A stretch of 64,000 nucleotides of DNA from Dendrolimus kikuchii (lineage: Eukaryota > Arthropoda > Insecta > Lepidoptera > Lasiocampidae), in assembly GCA_019925095.2 (NCBI GenBank), contig CM034411.1, forward strand, positions 13,206,001 through 13,270,000, written 5' to 3'. The notes under the pieces are model-generated. The model was not told the DNA's origin and did no database searches. It saw only the letters and a list, made by a program, of their open reading frames with translations. The position numbers were made by a program, and so were the translations under genes. This document shows positions 51,436-62,208 of this stretch, in pieces (positions within the stretch are counted from its first letter, which is position 1; every line of letters begins with the position of its first letter).

Positions 51436-53379
51436 TAGGTTTAAAAATTGCATAGCTGAGATGTTGTGTCATATATAAACTTCTTGATAGCAAACTTCTT
51501 CATTCATTTACACTTGTGAATGAAAATCCGAGATAAAATCTATTTAGACTCCTATTTGAAAGGCCCGTTTTAATTTATTTACGCGGTGCTCTTTCAAGGC
51601 CATCAAGTACAATAATCACTTTTTGAAACGGAAAATTATTGTTTTTCCCAATATGGATATACAATTTGTTTTCATTTCAAAGGTTGTTTGTGAAGCTAAT
51701 ACAATGTAATAGAATCAACATAATGTAAATAAACATAGAAAAAATAGGGGATACTGTCACAGTTTTCCTTATGTTCTATTTATTAGGATTTGCACATAAG
51801 GTTCGTCTACAACGTTTCAAATTATTGACGAAAATGCATAATATGCATACTCCTATGTCCTAAATAGAGAAATTCTACTTTGTAACTGGCGCTTTTCAAA
51901 GGCTTAAAACTGTAATAAATCAAAAAAACATCACAGTAAGCTGTAGACATAAACAATATTTTGATAAAATATATTATGATACGTGTCTGTAACTAAACTT
52001 TGTACTTTAAATGCTAACAGTTAGTTTATCCTAACCATGAGAAAATTTTACTACAATTAAAGTAGTAACTTGCATTTTAGCGATTGACAATCCTTAGGTT
52101 CATAGAACTTTCTTATCGATGTAGTTAAACTGGAATTGTTGACTTATAGTACTTTAAATGTCTTAATAACTATGAATTTAAATAAAGAGAAAAAAAATAA
52201 TAGAACCAGTTTTTCAAACAAAGATAAAAATATCATTTGGATTTATAATATATGTAATCATGTTATTGGCACGTTACCAGATAACTGTATCCTATATAAA
52301 AACTTACAGACATAACAAACAAACAACGTTATCAAACAATTGAGATATTCAGTCGATTTCTAGCGATAACAAGATAAACTTGATAATTATCACTGATCTA
52401 CTGCAATAATAAGTAAGCGATAAACCCTAAATACTTAAAATACTTACAGTAATGTATTTCTATATTTAGATGCTTCAAATTATTAAATTCGGTTGATAAG
52501 AAAGTAGAATAATTATATGCCTTTTAATAATAATTACATGACAGTATTCACGAGTAAGTCGCGAACTCTTCTTATCGAATAAGAAATAAATTTGTTTGTT
52601 TCTCATTTTCGGCCTTGTATTTATTATTATACCCACTCTGCCGTTTTATTAAAAACGTAGATAACACACGTACACCCTGTAATTTATCAAATAGGCGAAA
52701 AACATATGAATATGATCATTTGAACTTAAAATTCCAGATGTGATATCAGCTTATTATACGAGTTTATATCTTAAAGAATGCCATCTTAGACTGATTTCCG
52801 CCTGACATCAGACGCAATGTCAGTCAAACGCGAACCTATTCATTATAAAAAAAAAGAAAAATAAAAGTGATTTTCATTTTTGGTGATCAGTCAAAAGCCA
52901 TTTTATTGCCGTCACTCATTTCGTCTGAATATTGATGAGTAATCAGATGAAATCACATGAATATTCAAAGCCTATATAACTGAAAAATCATGCGTTTCGG
53001 GTGTAATCGTGTAAACTTCGGCATCACTTATTGTGACACCACTGGGACTGGTCTTATCATTTTTCACGATGTTATACCAGCATTTCTTGAACCTACTCCG
53101 TCCACTAGAACCTAAAGTAAAACGTGACAGTATCAGCATAAATAACTCTCTTGCTATATGCCTGCTATATCACGGACACGAGGCTGTAAACAATTTCGCA
53201 TGTCACCACACATAAATAATTATGATATTCCTTTGTTCTATCGAAAGTAAAATTACATTACTTTACAAGCATCATCTTTCCCCAACACACCCGCGAGAAT
53301 AAACATAGTGACGTCACCGGCTGGTAAACAAACAAACAAACACATGCGCCCCGCTCATGTTTCCTTAATACAATTTATT
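51436..53379. promoter_or_regulatory. Repeat-poor region with motif clusters, possible regulatory DNA
   Basis: No gene or listed repeat. GATA-type motifs are dense at 52329-52580 (gcgataacaagataaacttgataattatcac and others). A CRE palindrome TGACGTCA lies at 53309-53316, followed by forkhead-like TAAACAAACAAACAAACA. A TATA-like 'cctatataactg' lies at 52971. Chance is a real alternative in AT-rich DNA. Confidence 0.25.
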
Positions 53380-53670
53380 ATTTCGAATGTGGAACTTGCG
53401 ATGGATGGACCAGCCTGCAAAAAAGAATAAAACTTATTCCTTTTACAAATTGCTGTTTAAGAAATTTATTTTATTGATGAACAAAACTTATATTAGTGTC
53501 TTTGGTTTCATAATTAACACAATTATTTCGAATGTGGAACTCGCGACGAATGGACGAGACTGCATAAAAACTTTATTCCTTATTCAAATTGCTGTTTAGG
53601 GAATACTTGTTTTTTTTATGAAACAAAACCCATTGTCTTTGGTTTCATAAATAATTGCTAATATTTTGCG
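53380..53670 (+). repeat. Tandem duplication, 145-bp period, two copies
   Basis: 'tttcgaatgtggaacttgcg' at 53381 and 'tttcgaatgtggaactcgcg' at 53526 begin two diverged copies that both include 'ttattcc...caaattgctgttta' and 'tgtctttggtttcataa'. No coding meaning. Confidence 0.7.
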
Positions 53671-54120
53671 AAGTCATGGTTATAATAAGTGCTGTTTTTA
53701 TGTTAATTTATTCCTTTTTTTCTCTTAGTTATGTATAAGTGTAAACAACGCCTCGTATGTACATAAAGAATTACATATACAGTTAACTTTAGACTTGTTA
53801 TTTTCGCTAATGCTTTCCCATGGCGTTGTCAACGTTAAATAAGGTTCTGTATCGACGGGATTTTGTTCACTTCGAAGTCTAAAATATATAACTACTATAC
53901 TTTAAGCAAATTGGTTCCTATATGCACAATTTCTTTTCTCATGACTGTGTATTGTGTTTAGTACTTTATTACAACAAATATTATCAAGCAAACGCCTCTA
54001 AAATTATTGCAGAATTCGTGATGGGCTTTGCGGATAAGGCGCGTTATATTCAGGCGACGCTGGTTCAAATTTTTACTTTAAATACAATAATTTCTAGCTT
54101 AATATGCATATTATTATAAT
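53671..54120. other. Unassigned AT-rich spacer
   Basis: Nothing recognised. 'ttcaggcgacgctggttcaaattttt' (54050) may be a degraded tRNA-like head related to the SINE-T 3' part just downstream. Confidence 0.3.
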
Positions 54121-54159
54121 TATCACGGGCTAACAGTGAGGGATAACGAGAGAAAACCT

Positions 54160-54272
54160 CGAGATCACCAATGTGTGCTAGTTGTCCAGTCGTATTGAAT
54201 ATTTGCGATGGATGGGATTAAAAATAGGGAAGCTCGAGCCTACAAGTGGGATGTTTATGGCTGTATTATTAT
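54160..54272 (+). mobile_element. SINE-T 3' end, diverged
   Basis: 'gatcaccaatgtgtgctagttgtcc' and 'ggaagctcgagcctacaagtgggatgtttatggctgtattatt' match the SINE-T 3' body and end with many changes. Confidence 0.45.
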
Positions 54273-54282
54273 ATACTAGTGG

Positions 54283-54606
54283 TCGCCCGTGGTCGAAATT
54301 GGACCATAATAATTAATGTCAAAGACTGTATTTCTACAATCACATATTTCGCCAAGGCTACACTGTTAAGTCGACTTTAACAATAAACAAAAGAGTATAT
54401 ATGCGTGTGTGTCAAATACATGGTGGTGTGTGTAATATTTTTTTATATCGATTTAATGTATTTTTTATGCGTAATTTAAAAAAAAAATTAGCATCGTCGC
54501 TTCTTCTCTATATAAACTATAAGTGTGCGAAATTTCATTCTCCTCCGTCCGCACAATTTTCATAAAAAGGGGTACAAAGTTTTTGCTTCGCGTATTAATA
54601 TATAAA
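54283..54606 (-). mobile_element. Hel-a-like element, antisense
   Basis: Left 'actagtggtcgcccgtggtcg' is the reversed 3' end ...CACTAGT. Right 'aatttcattctcctccgtccgcacaattttc' and 'cttcgcgtattaatatataa' are the 5' side. Confidence 0.55.
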
Positions 54607-54689
54607 TGAATTACATGAGATTTACTAAATTGAACTACAGGTACTTAGGATGTCCAATTTATGACTGATTTAAGTTTAATCAATATTTT

Positions 54690-54792
54690 TTGTAGAGATG
54701 CTACGAATTTTCGGCTGCTATTTGGTTTTCGGCTTATTTGGGCACTTTTTGAAATATCTGGTATTCGGCCGAATACTGAATACCAAATCATG
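54690..54792 (+). mobile_element. Possible hAT (Ac-type) terminal fragment
   Basis: 'tagagatgctacgaattttcggctg' followed by repeated 'tattcggccgaatactgaatacc'. TAGAGATG-type ends and CGAATATTCGGC repeats occur in hAT MITEs. The other end is not seen. Confidence 0.3.
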
Positions 54793-54906
54793 ACAAAAAG
54801 CCGCACATATTGCTCAAAATTGTATATTTCCATCAAAAATTAATAATTAAACTATGTTAATTGTGTTAGACTAATGTTAGATGTGATTTTTATTATTTTA
54901 ATATTA

Positions 54907-55371
54907 CGTACATACATACATACATAACTTCACGCCAGTTCCCTTGCGGGGTAGGCACGAACAACAGAGTGCCATTTAGGCTTATTCTTACACACCTCAC
55001 TTGCCTCTTTGACATTCATAACTCTTGTCATGCAAGCTCGTCTGTTCTTAAGGCTCCTGACATCACCTTCTGCTAGTACACGATCAATTTGATCATGGAA
55101 GATGTGTCGTGGCCTTTCACGACTTCTGCATCCATCCACTTTTGCATTGTATATCTGTTTAGTCATACTTTCATCATGCATTCTTTCCACATGTCTGAAC
55201 CACCGGAGCATTCCTTTCCTTACTTTCACCCCGACACTCTCTTTCAGATCAACTCTCTTTCTTACTTAGGTATTACGAACGCGGTCCGCGAGCGTCACTC
55301 CGCAGATTTTGCGCAGTGCTCGCATCTCGACCGCGTTTACTCTACTTTCATGCTCTCTCTTCCATACCCAA
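54907..55371 (-). mobile_element. RTE-a LINE 3' end, copy 13
   Basis: Minus-strand frame from the 'ggtatggaagagagagcatg' region through SRVNAVEMRALRKICGV (one frameshift near 55230), GMLRWFRHVERM and HDQID to the stop at 54930, tail at 54907. It is the second longest copy. No clear duplication. Confidence 0.86.
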
Positions 55372-55906
55372 TTACTTTTTTGTAATAAGACTTTGAAAGT
55401 TTAAATTGAGATTTTCTATTAAAACAAGAACTTATTGGTGGCTCCAACTGTGATTGCAGAGTGTTATAGTTCTCGGCACGGATTTTGAGCAAGTAGAAAT
55501 TATGTCAAAAAAGTATCGGGAATGGATGATTTGTTTATGGTTCCAAATTCATTTTTTTATTGTTGTTAGATTGGCAACTGTTATTCGTTTTGGCGCGGAG
55601 TTTGAGTTGCATCGGTCATTTACATTGAATACAGTAGAAATCGCTTTACGTAATTAGCGTAGCCAATGTGACGGGATTTATCAAGATATCGATAATACAA
55701 TACTTCATACTTCGAAATGGAGCAGAAGTATCGCCGTGCGTAGGCCAAGGTGAGCGCTCAAGAATCGTGCTGGGGACTATACGAGTTTCATTTTTTAATG
55801 AGCGACTGTCAGTTCTTCTTCCATGTTATAAATACAATTTTAAGCGACCATGTAAAGGGCAAAGATTATAAGTTGCGCTTAAAATTTAGTGAAAGCTTAC
55901 GTACCC
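55372..55906. other. Unassigned, non-repetitive
   Basis: Three overlapping plus frames (55454-55657, 55668-55871, 55750-55983), none recognised. 'ggccaaggtgagcgctc' at 55744 contains a donor-like AAG|GTGAGC. None of the listed repeat families occurs here, so host sequence is possible. Confidence 0.3.
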
Positions 55907-56164
55907 TTTTTTATTTTTTATTTCAGAGTTCAGCAGACAGGCAGACGGCCCAACTGACTGAAAGCGGTTATCATCGCCTATAGACATTTGTAACACCAAA
56001 GATGCGCTGCTGATCTCTCATGGGGAGACTGGAACCTAGCAACTGATGCCGGCACGACTCAAAGTTGTTATGACGGATTACTCTACACCAGGGGTGGTAG
56101 CCATCCAGTTGGGAAAATACCCGCCCACCTGGCTGTGGGCTGTCTCTCCGTTCCTGCACGGATA
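55907..56164 (-). mobile_element. SINE-A copy 19, internally deleted
   Basis: 'tttttattttttatttcagagttcagcagacagg' to 'cgttcctgcacggata'. It has lost 'tgctaca', the 'ttgtcgcctcttacgacaggccgcccggcc' block and others. Confidence 0.82.
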
Positions 56165-56831
56165 AAAACCTAGTACCTACTTAATACGTATATACCATCA
56201 GATGGAAAGGCCTTTTACCGAAGTGAAGTTTTCTCGAACGAAACCACAGGATGGCGTCTAGTAAATAATAATAATAGTGCGCGAAATAAAAAATCATAGA
56301 TAACAATTTACGTCAATACATTTACGATATATTTATGAGACCACACTGATTGCGCGGATATAATGGCCGTAACGCGTAAACTTGTGTGTTTACATTATTT
56401 GTATTATAGGCACAACACTAGCGCCTTACACGCTGCTTCGTCTATGTAAGGAGTTTTTGGTGGGAACTGAAAGGAGATGTTGTGCTGTACAGTTTTAATT
56501 TCTAAAAATGTGTAAAATTACTCTAAAATGAACAATAGTTGTAGGATATTGATAATTTTTGAGTAGTAATTATGTGTTTTGTGAGAAATGTGAACTGTAA
56601 AGTCAAATGTGGCCTTTTGAGTTGTCACAAGAACTCCGTTGAATGGCACTAGCTGATAACCTACAGTTCAGCTGTGCTACACATAGGTTTAACGAAATGA
56701 AGAAACTACATTGAATCTAAGATCTGGCTTAAAGGCCTAGCTGCCAAGCCATAAAATCCAAAAAAAAAATCGTCTATGTAAACTCTGAATTTTCGCATTT
56801 GCACGGTTCAGTAGCCGTTTTAGCAAAGATG
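56165..56831. other. Unassigned spacer
   Basis: No recognised repeat. 56400-56690 is moderately complex (ggagatgttgtgctgtacag, gttgtcacaagaactccg) but without an open frame. Confidence 0.3.
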
Positions 56832-57016
56832 GAACCCTAGCCAGGTCATACGGTATTTACCCGTCTGGATGGCTACCATCCCTAGTCTAGAGTATGCCGT
56901 CATGACAACCTTGTGTTATGATCCGGAATTAGTGGCCAGGTTCCAGTGTCCCTTAAGAGAACAGCAGCGCTACAAATACTTTTGGTGCGGCCTGCCTGCT
57001 GAACTCATGCAATTAA
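56832..57016 (+). mobile_element. SINE-A copy 20, 5'-truncated and decayed
   Basis: 'ccagg.catacggtatttacccgtctgg' to 'gctgaactcatgcaattaat'. One of the oldest copies. Confidence 0.78.
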
Positions 57017-57156
57017 TACACACACAAACATTTCAAATAACTCATTAAACCCGTCGCCATATCTGCCTGAAACGGCCACTGAAGAAAAAATAACTGCTAC
57101 TTATTTTTTTTAAATCAAACTTCTGAGAATTTAAGTGGCCAGGATTATTTTGGATA

Positions 57157-57360
57157 ATCTATACTAATATTATAAAGAGGTAAAGTTTGTGAGTTTGTAA
57201 CGTTGTAGGGGGTAATCTCTGGATCTACTAAACCGATTTTAAAAGTTATTTTACTGTCCGAAAGCCACGTTAACAGGGAGTTTCATAGGCTATATAACAT
57301 GACGCTATATACCACGGGAGCGGGACAGAGCGCGGGTGAAACCGCGCCGGGCCGCTAATT
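57157..57360 (+). mobile_element. Hel-a element, short form
   Basis: TCTATACTAATATTATAAAG start; 'cgcgggtgaaaccgcgccgggccgctaat' end. Clean termini (TC...CTAAT) fit Helitron rules. Confidence 0.78.
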
Positions 57361-57406
57361 GAGAATAAAACTCTTGTGTCGTTTAGTGAAATATAACAAT
57401 AAAACC

Positions 57407-57850
57407 TATCTATATATATAAAACAAAGTCGTGTTAGTAACGTCATTTATAACTCAAGAACGGCCCGACCGATTTTTATAATTTTTGTGTTTTTGGAATC
57501 TTCGCTCGGAATAGGATAATAAATACTAAAATATGATATTCATCAATAAAAAAAATATCATTAAAAAAATATCAGTCTAGCCATTAATTTGTTATGATCT
57601 TTCCCGGCCGATTTCGGAAATGGTGACTGCATTGAAACTCATTTTCATTTGTCTGATTTTAAACGCCTTTTCTTCTTATAAATATAAAACAAAGCCGTGT
57701 CAGTTACACTATTTATAACTCAAGAACGGCCGGACCGATTTTTATGATTTTTGTGTTTTTAGAACTGTCTTTTGTCCGGAAATGGATGCTGCAATCGGGT
57801 TCTAGATTTTTATTTTTTAAGGGCAGGATGTCTGCCGGGTACAGCTAGTT
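57407..57850 (+). mobile_element. Hel-a element, dimer-like
   Basis: Two copies of 'aaaacaaag.cgtgt.agt.ac...atttataactcaagaacggc' (57420 and 57685) precede one 3' end 'ggcaggatgtctgccgggtacagctagt'. It probably formed by insertion of one unit in another or by skipping an internal end. Confidence 0.65.
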
Positions 57851-57977
57851 AAATATAAATAACTATAACAGATTTGTCTAAATAGGTTAGGAAAACAGTA
57901 CGTTAACAATGGGTTTTGATACATTTTTTCATCCTACCGAATTCTTCGATGTATTTTCCTAAATTTCTAACTTGCCT

Positions 57978-58195
57978 CTTCAGGTGATCAGAGGGCTGGT
58001 GCTTACCACGGCCAACGGATCAGTATGGCGATCCAGCGAGGAAACGTAGCCAGCCTTCTGGGCACCTTACCCATAGAAGACTGTGATCTGGGCTCAGTAT
58101 TCTACTTATAGTCTTGAGGGACTATGAGTAGAATACAATACAAATAAGTTAAGTTTTCTTGCATTGTATTCGATTATATGTAATTTTAGTTCCCT
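57978..58195 (+). mobile_element. LINE-Q C-terminus and hairpin 3' end
   Basis: GDQRAGAYHGQRISMAIQRG then NVASLLGTLP, stop near 58110, then the hairpin (arms around ATTCTACTTATAGTC) and 'gcattgtattcgattatatg'. The antisense twin is at 42297-42425, a fragment at 62795. Confidence 0.7.
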
Positions 58196-58440
58196 ATATT
58201 ACAATAGACAAATAAGTAAATGTTTAATCATTTCTAAAGAATTTCTAATAATACTCTTTCCAAACAGAGGCCCATTTCTGCTATTATTATCTCGTCAAAA
58301 TCTCCGGACACTATCGTCTCAATCGAAGGTTTGCCCGATTTCGGTATTCTGTTAATTCCAATGGCGTGCCCGTGGCAAGCCACTCTGTCTTTATAAATAT
58401 TTATAAGGGAACCCACGCGAAACAAAATATTGGTTTCTTT
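58196..58440 (-). pseudogene. Possible RNase H-domain relic of a LINE
   Basis: On minus, CFAWVP is followed, with frame changes, by a TEWLATGT-like string. It recalls the RNase H signature 'WVPSH.GI.GNE.AD.LA' of Jockey/R1-type LINEs. In another frame, 58234-58425 is open for 63 codons (RIPKSGKPSIETIVSGDFDE), not recognised. Low certainty. Confidence 0.25.
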
Positions 58441-58463
58441 TCAATAGCCATTTCTGCTAATGC

Positions 58464-58611
58464 CTTTTTTTATTGCATGAGTTCAGCAGACAGGCAGACG
58501 GCCCACTTGATGGAAAGCAGTCACCATCGCCTATGGACATTTGCAACACCAAAGGTGCTACAAACGCGCTGCTGCTCTCTTTACGGACACTGGAATCTGA
58601 TCACTAATGCC
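58464..58611 (-). mobile_element. SINE-A copy 21, 5'-truncated
   Basis: 'ttttttattgcatgagttcagcagacagg' to 'ctgatcactaatgcc', then a switch to unrelated sequence. Confidence 0.83.
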
Positions 58612-58624
58612 CTACCAATTTTTT

Positions 58625-59130
58625 TCCAATATTATTCCGTCGCGACGATATCGAGAAGATATTGTAGATTTAGTAGATTACGGACCGCGTTCGTAATACC
58701 GAAGTAAGAAAGAGAGTTGGTCTGAAAGAGAGTGTCGGGGTGAAGGTAAGGAAAGGAATGCTCCGGTGGTTCGGGCATTTGGAAAGAATGCATGATGAAA
58801 GAATGACTAAACAGATATACAATGCAAAAGTGGATGGATGCAGAAGCCGTGGAAGGCCACGACATACCTTCCATGATCAAATTGATCGTGTACTAGCAGA
58901 AGGTGATGTCAGGAGCCTTAAGAACAGACGAGCTTGCATGACAAGAGTTATGAATGTCAAAGAGGCAAGTGAGGTGTGTAAGGATAAGCCTAAATGGCAC
59001 TCTGTTGTTCGTGCCTACCCCGCAAGGGAACTGTATGTATATATGTATGTGTAGTAGATTACGAACTTTTGTCACTGTCGCAATGAAATAGTACTTTGAA
59101 TATCTGCGCAACGCCAAGAAATTGATATAG
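58625..59130 (-). repeat. Interspersed repeat split by RTE-a
   Basis: 58640-58682 (cgtcgcgacgatatcgagaag ... gatttagtagattacg) and 59052-59120 (gtagtagattacgaacttttg ... gcgcaacgccaag) are together the reverse complement of 26040-26130. Confidence 0.55.
58683..59051 (+). mobile_element. RTE-a LINE 3' end, copy 14
   Basis: 'gaccgcgttcgtaatacc' to 'gggaactgtatgtatatatg'. Open for ~115 codons up to the truncated end (the usual LA-stop is lost). Perfect 12-bp duplication TAGTAGATTACG (58671-58682 and 59052-59063). Confidence 0.9.
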
Positions 59131-59334
59131 CAAATTCCCCCCAAATGTAATATAAAAACATGTTTCTAACTCGTTTTAACAAGCCTATAAACCTCCTATA
59201 ACTATTATAAATAGTATTTAAGGTTAGAGGTTAAATTTGTAATTTCAAAATAAATGCCAAAATGTAACTGAAAGCTGCTATTACGGTGCCCAAGCATAAT
59301 TCAGATCATCTGAATGTCAGAAAAGTCACAAATA

Positions 59335-59562
59335 TACTTCGAAACTGCTCAAAAGATTTTGATGAAAATTTTGAGTATTAAAACTACTGGGCCAAACTAT
59401 CTCAAATTCTTAGGGGACCAAATGGCAGCTATTCCGCGTCGAACAAAAAAAGAATCACCTAAATCGGATCATAAATCTCGGAGTAATCGGTGAACATACA
59501 TAGAAAAAAAAGATTCCGACGAATTGAAAACCTCCTCCTTTTTTTGAAGTCGGTTAAAAAGA
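59335..59562 (-). mobile_element. FB-D element, antisense short form
   Basis: Reversed 'aaactactgggccaaactatctc', 'ggggaccaaatggcagctattccgc', 'gaattgaaaacctcctcctttttttgaagtcggtt'. Good match to the 47883 copy. Confidence 0.6.
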
Positions 59563-59844
59563 GCACATTAATTAATCTTAAACATTCGTGTAGATTTAAT
59601 TTCGACATCTTCCAGGGTTCAAAAGATATGTATGATAAACTCAATCCTGCGCGAACGAAGTGTGATGGCCACAGCCGACTGAAATTAGAGACAATTACTT
59701 TACTGATAGGTAAATTACCAAGAAACTAGGACCCAACACAACTAAATACCATACCCCCCACTATAAACCCGCCAAAATATTTCATTGAGAACAATATGCA
59801 GGGTTGTCACCTTTAGCGCTTTTAGAGCTTGATCCAGCGCTGTC

Positions 59845-59961
59845 TATATCCTTACTATTTATTCACTCGCTTTACCATTGGTTGAATTTTGACATTACTT
59901 GTATGGAGCATATGTCAAATTTTAACCAATGGTAAGACAAATGAATGTTCGGTAAGATATA
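59845..59961. mobile_element. Small foldback MITE, ~117 bp
   Basis: Arms of ~50 bp pair: 'tttaccattggttgaattttgaca' with 'tgtcaaattttaaccaatggtaa', and outward 'tatatccttac...attca' with 'tgaat...gtaagatata'. The loop is ~17 nt. Confidence 0.65.
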
Positions 59962-60011
59962 AGAACCGATAATCAGTGTCTGTTATTTTCACATACGTAC
60001 ACAAATAAAAC

Positions 60012-60031
60012 GCACACACACACACACACAC
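60012..60031. repeat. (CA)n microsatellite
   Basis: Perfect CA dinucleotides, about 10 repeats, just upstream of the G/T satellite. Confidence 0.9.
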
Positions 60032-60105
60032 TTGTTATGAAACTTATATTGCCACCGCCGTGGCCACAAAAAGCGAACCTAATTTGCGAAAATATCCGAA
60101 GTCCA

Positions 60106-62208
60106 GGTAGTTTTGTTTAGTTTAGTTGTTTTGGTAGTTGTGGTAGTTTTGGTTGGTAGTTTGGCTATTTTCGGTAGTTTATGCTGGTAGTTTTGGTAGT
60201 TTCGGTTGTTTTGGTAGTCGTGATAGTTTTGGTAGCTGTAGTAGTTTTGGTAGTTGTGGTAGTTTTGTTTTGTAGATTTGGGAGTTTCGGTGGATTTGGT
60301 AGTTGTGGTAGTTTTGATTGGTAGATTTAGTAATTGTGGTAGTTTAGGTAGTTGTGGTAGTTTTGGTTTGTAGATTTGATAGTTATGGTAGTTTTGGCTG
60401 GTAGATTTGGTTATTTTGGTAGTTGTGGTAGTTTTGATAGTTGTGGTAGTTTTGGTTTGTAGATTTGGTAGTTTTGGTTGGTCGATTTGGTAGTGGCGGT
60501 AGTTGCGGTAGTTTTGATAGTTGTGGTAGTTTTGATAGTTGTGGTAGTTTTGATAGTTGTGGTAGTTTTGGTAGTTTTGATAGTTGTGGTAGTTTTGGTA
60601 GTTTTGATAGTTTTGATAGTTGTGGTAGTTTTGATAGTTGTGGTAGTTTTGATAGTTGTGGTAGTTTTGATAGTTGTGGTAGTTTTGATAGTTGTGGTAG
60701 TTTTGGTAGTTTTGATAGTTGTGGTAGTTTTGGTAGTTTTGATAGTTTTGATAGTTGTGGTAGTTTTGGTAGTTTTTATAGTTGTGGTAGTTTTGATAGT
60801 TGTGGTAGTTTTGGTAGTTGTGGTAGTTTTGGTAGTTTTGACAGTTGTGGTAGTTTTGGTAGTTTTGAGAGTTGTGGTAGTTTTGGTAGTTTTAATAGTT
60901 GTGGTAGTTTTGATATTTGTGGTAGTTTTGATAGTTGTGGTAGTTTTGATAGTTGTGGTAGTTTTGGTAGTTGTGGTAGTTTTGGTAGTTTTGATAGTTG
61001 TGGTAGTTTTGGTAGTTTTGATAGTTTTGGTAGTTTTGATAGTTGTGGTAGTTTTGGTAGTTTTTATAGTTGTGGTAGTTTTGATAGTTGTGGTAGTTTT
61101 GGTAGTTGTGGTAGTTTTGGTAGTTTTGATAGTTGTGGTAGTTTTGGTAGTTTTGATAGTTGTGGTAGTTTTGGTAGTTTTGGTAGTTTTGAGAGTTGTG
61201 GTAGTTTTGGTAGTTTTTGTAGTTGTGGTAGTTTTGGTAGTTGTAGTAGTTTTGGTAGTTTTGATAGTTGTGGTAGTTTTGGTAGTTTCGATAGTAGTGG
61301 TAGTTGCGGTTTGTAGATTTGGTAGTTTTGGTTGGTCGATTTGGTATATTCGGTTGTTTTGGTAGTTGCGGTAGTTTTGATAGTTGTGGTAGTTTTGATA
61401 GTTGTGGTAGTTTTGATAGTTGTGGTAGTTTTGGTAGTTTTGATAGTTGTGGTAGTTTTGATAGTTGTGGTAGTTTTGGTAGTTGTGGTAGTTTTGGTAG
61501 TTTTGATAGTTGTGGTAGTTTTGGTAGTTTTGAGAGTTGTGGTAGTTTTGGTAGTTTTTATAGTTGTGGTAGTTTTGATAGTTGTGGTAGTTTTGATAGT
61601 TGTGGTAGTTTTGATAGTTGTGGTAGTTTTGGTAGTTGTGGTAGTTTTGGTAGTTTTGATAGTTGTGGTAGTTTTGGTAGTTTTGATAGTTTTGGTAGTT
61701 TTGATAGTTGTGGTAGTTTTGGTAGTTTTTATAGTTGTGGTAGTTTTGATAGTTGTGGTAGTTTTGGTAGTTGTGGTAGTTTTGGTAGTTTTGATAGTTG
61801 TGGTAGTTTTGGTAGTTTTGATAGTTGTGGTAGTGTTGTTTTTGTAGTTGTGGTAGTTTTGAGTAGTTGTGGTAGTTTTGGTAGTTTTGATAGTTGTGGT
61901 AGTTTTGGTAGTTTTGTAGTTTTGGTAGTTTTGAGAGTTGTGGTAGTTTTGGTAGTTTTTATAGTTGTGGTAGTTGCGGTAGTTTTGATAGTTGTGGTAG
62001 TTTTGGTAGTTGTGGTAGTTTTGGTAGTTTTGATAGTTGTGGTAGTTTTGGTAGTTTTGATAGTTGTGGTAGTTTTGGTAGTTTTGATAGTTGTGGTAGT
62101 TTAGGTAGTTGTGGTAGTTTTAGTTGGTGGATTTGGTAGTTTTGGTTGGTAATTTGGTAGTTTCGGTAGTTTTAGTACGTTTGGTAGTTTTGGTCGTTTG
62201 TGTAGTTT
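60106..62208 (+). repeat. G/T-rich satellite, 9/18-bp units, ~2.1 kb
   Basis: Units of 9 bp (GGTAGTTTT, GATAGTTGT, GGTAGTTGT) combine mostly in 18s. The plus strand is almost free of C, with A confined to the TAG/GATAG steps. Core 60490-62110, with degenerate edges containing 'ggtttgtagatttgg' inserts. Long frames (GSFDSCGSFGSF..., VVVLIVVVV...) follow from a period divisible by 3; the third plus frame has TGA/TAG throughout. Confidence 0.92.

Noticed and set aside
60465..62104. Long open frames rich in GSFDSC or VVVLIVV in the G/T array
   Set aside because: They follow from a period divisible by three in DNA with few stop triplets. Several frames are open at once, there is no start or splice context, and no real protein family is matched.
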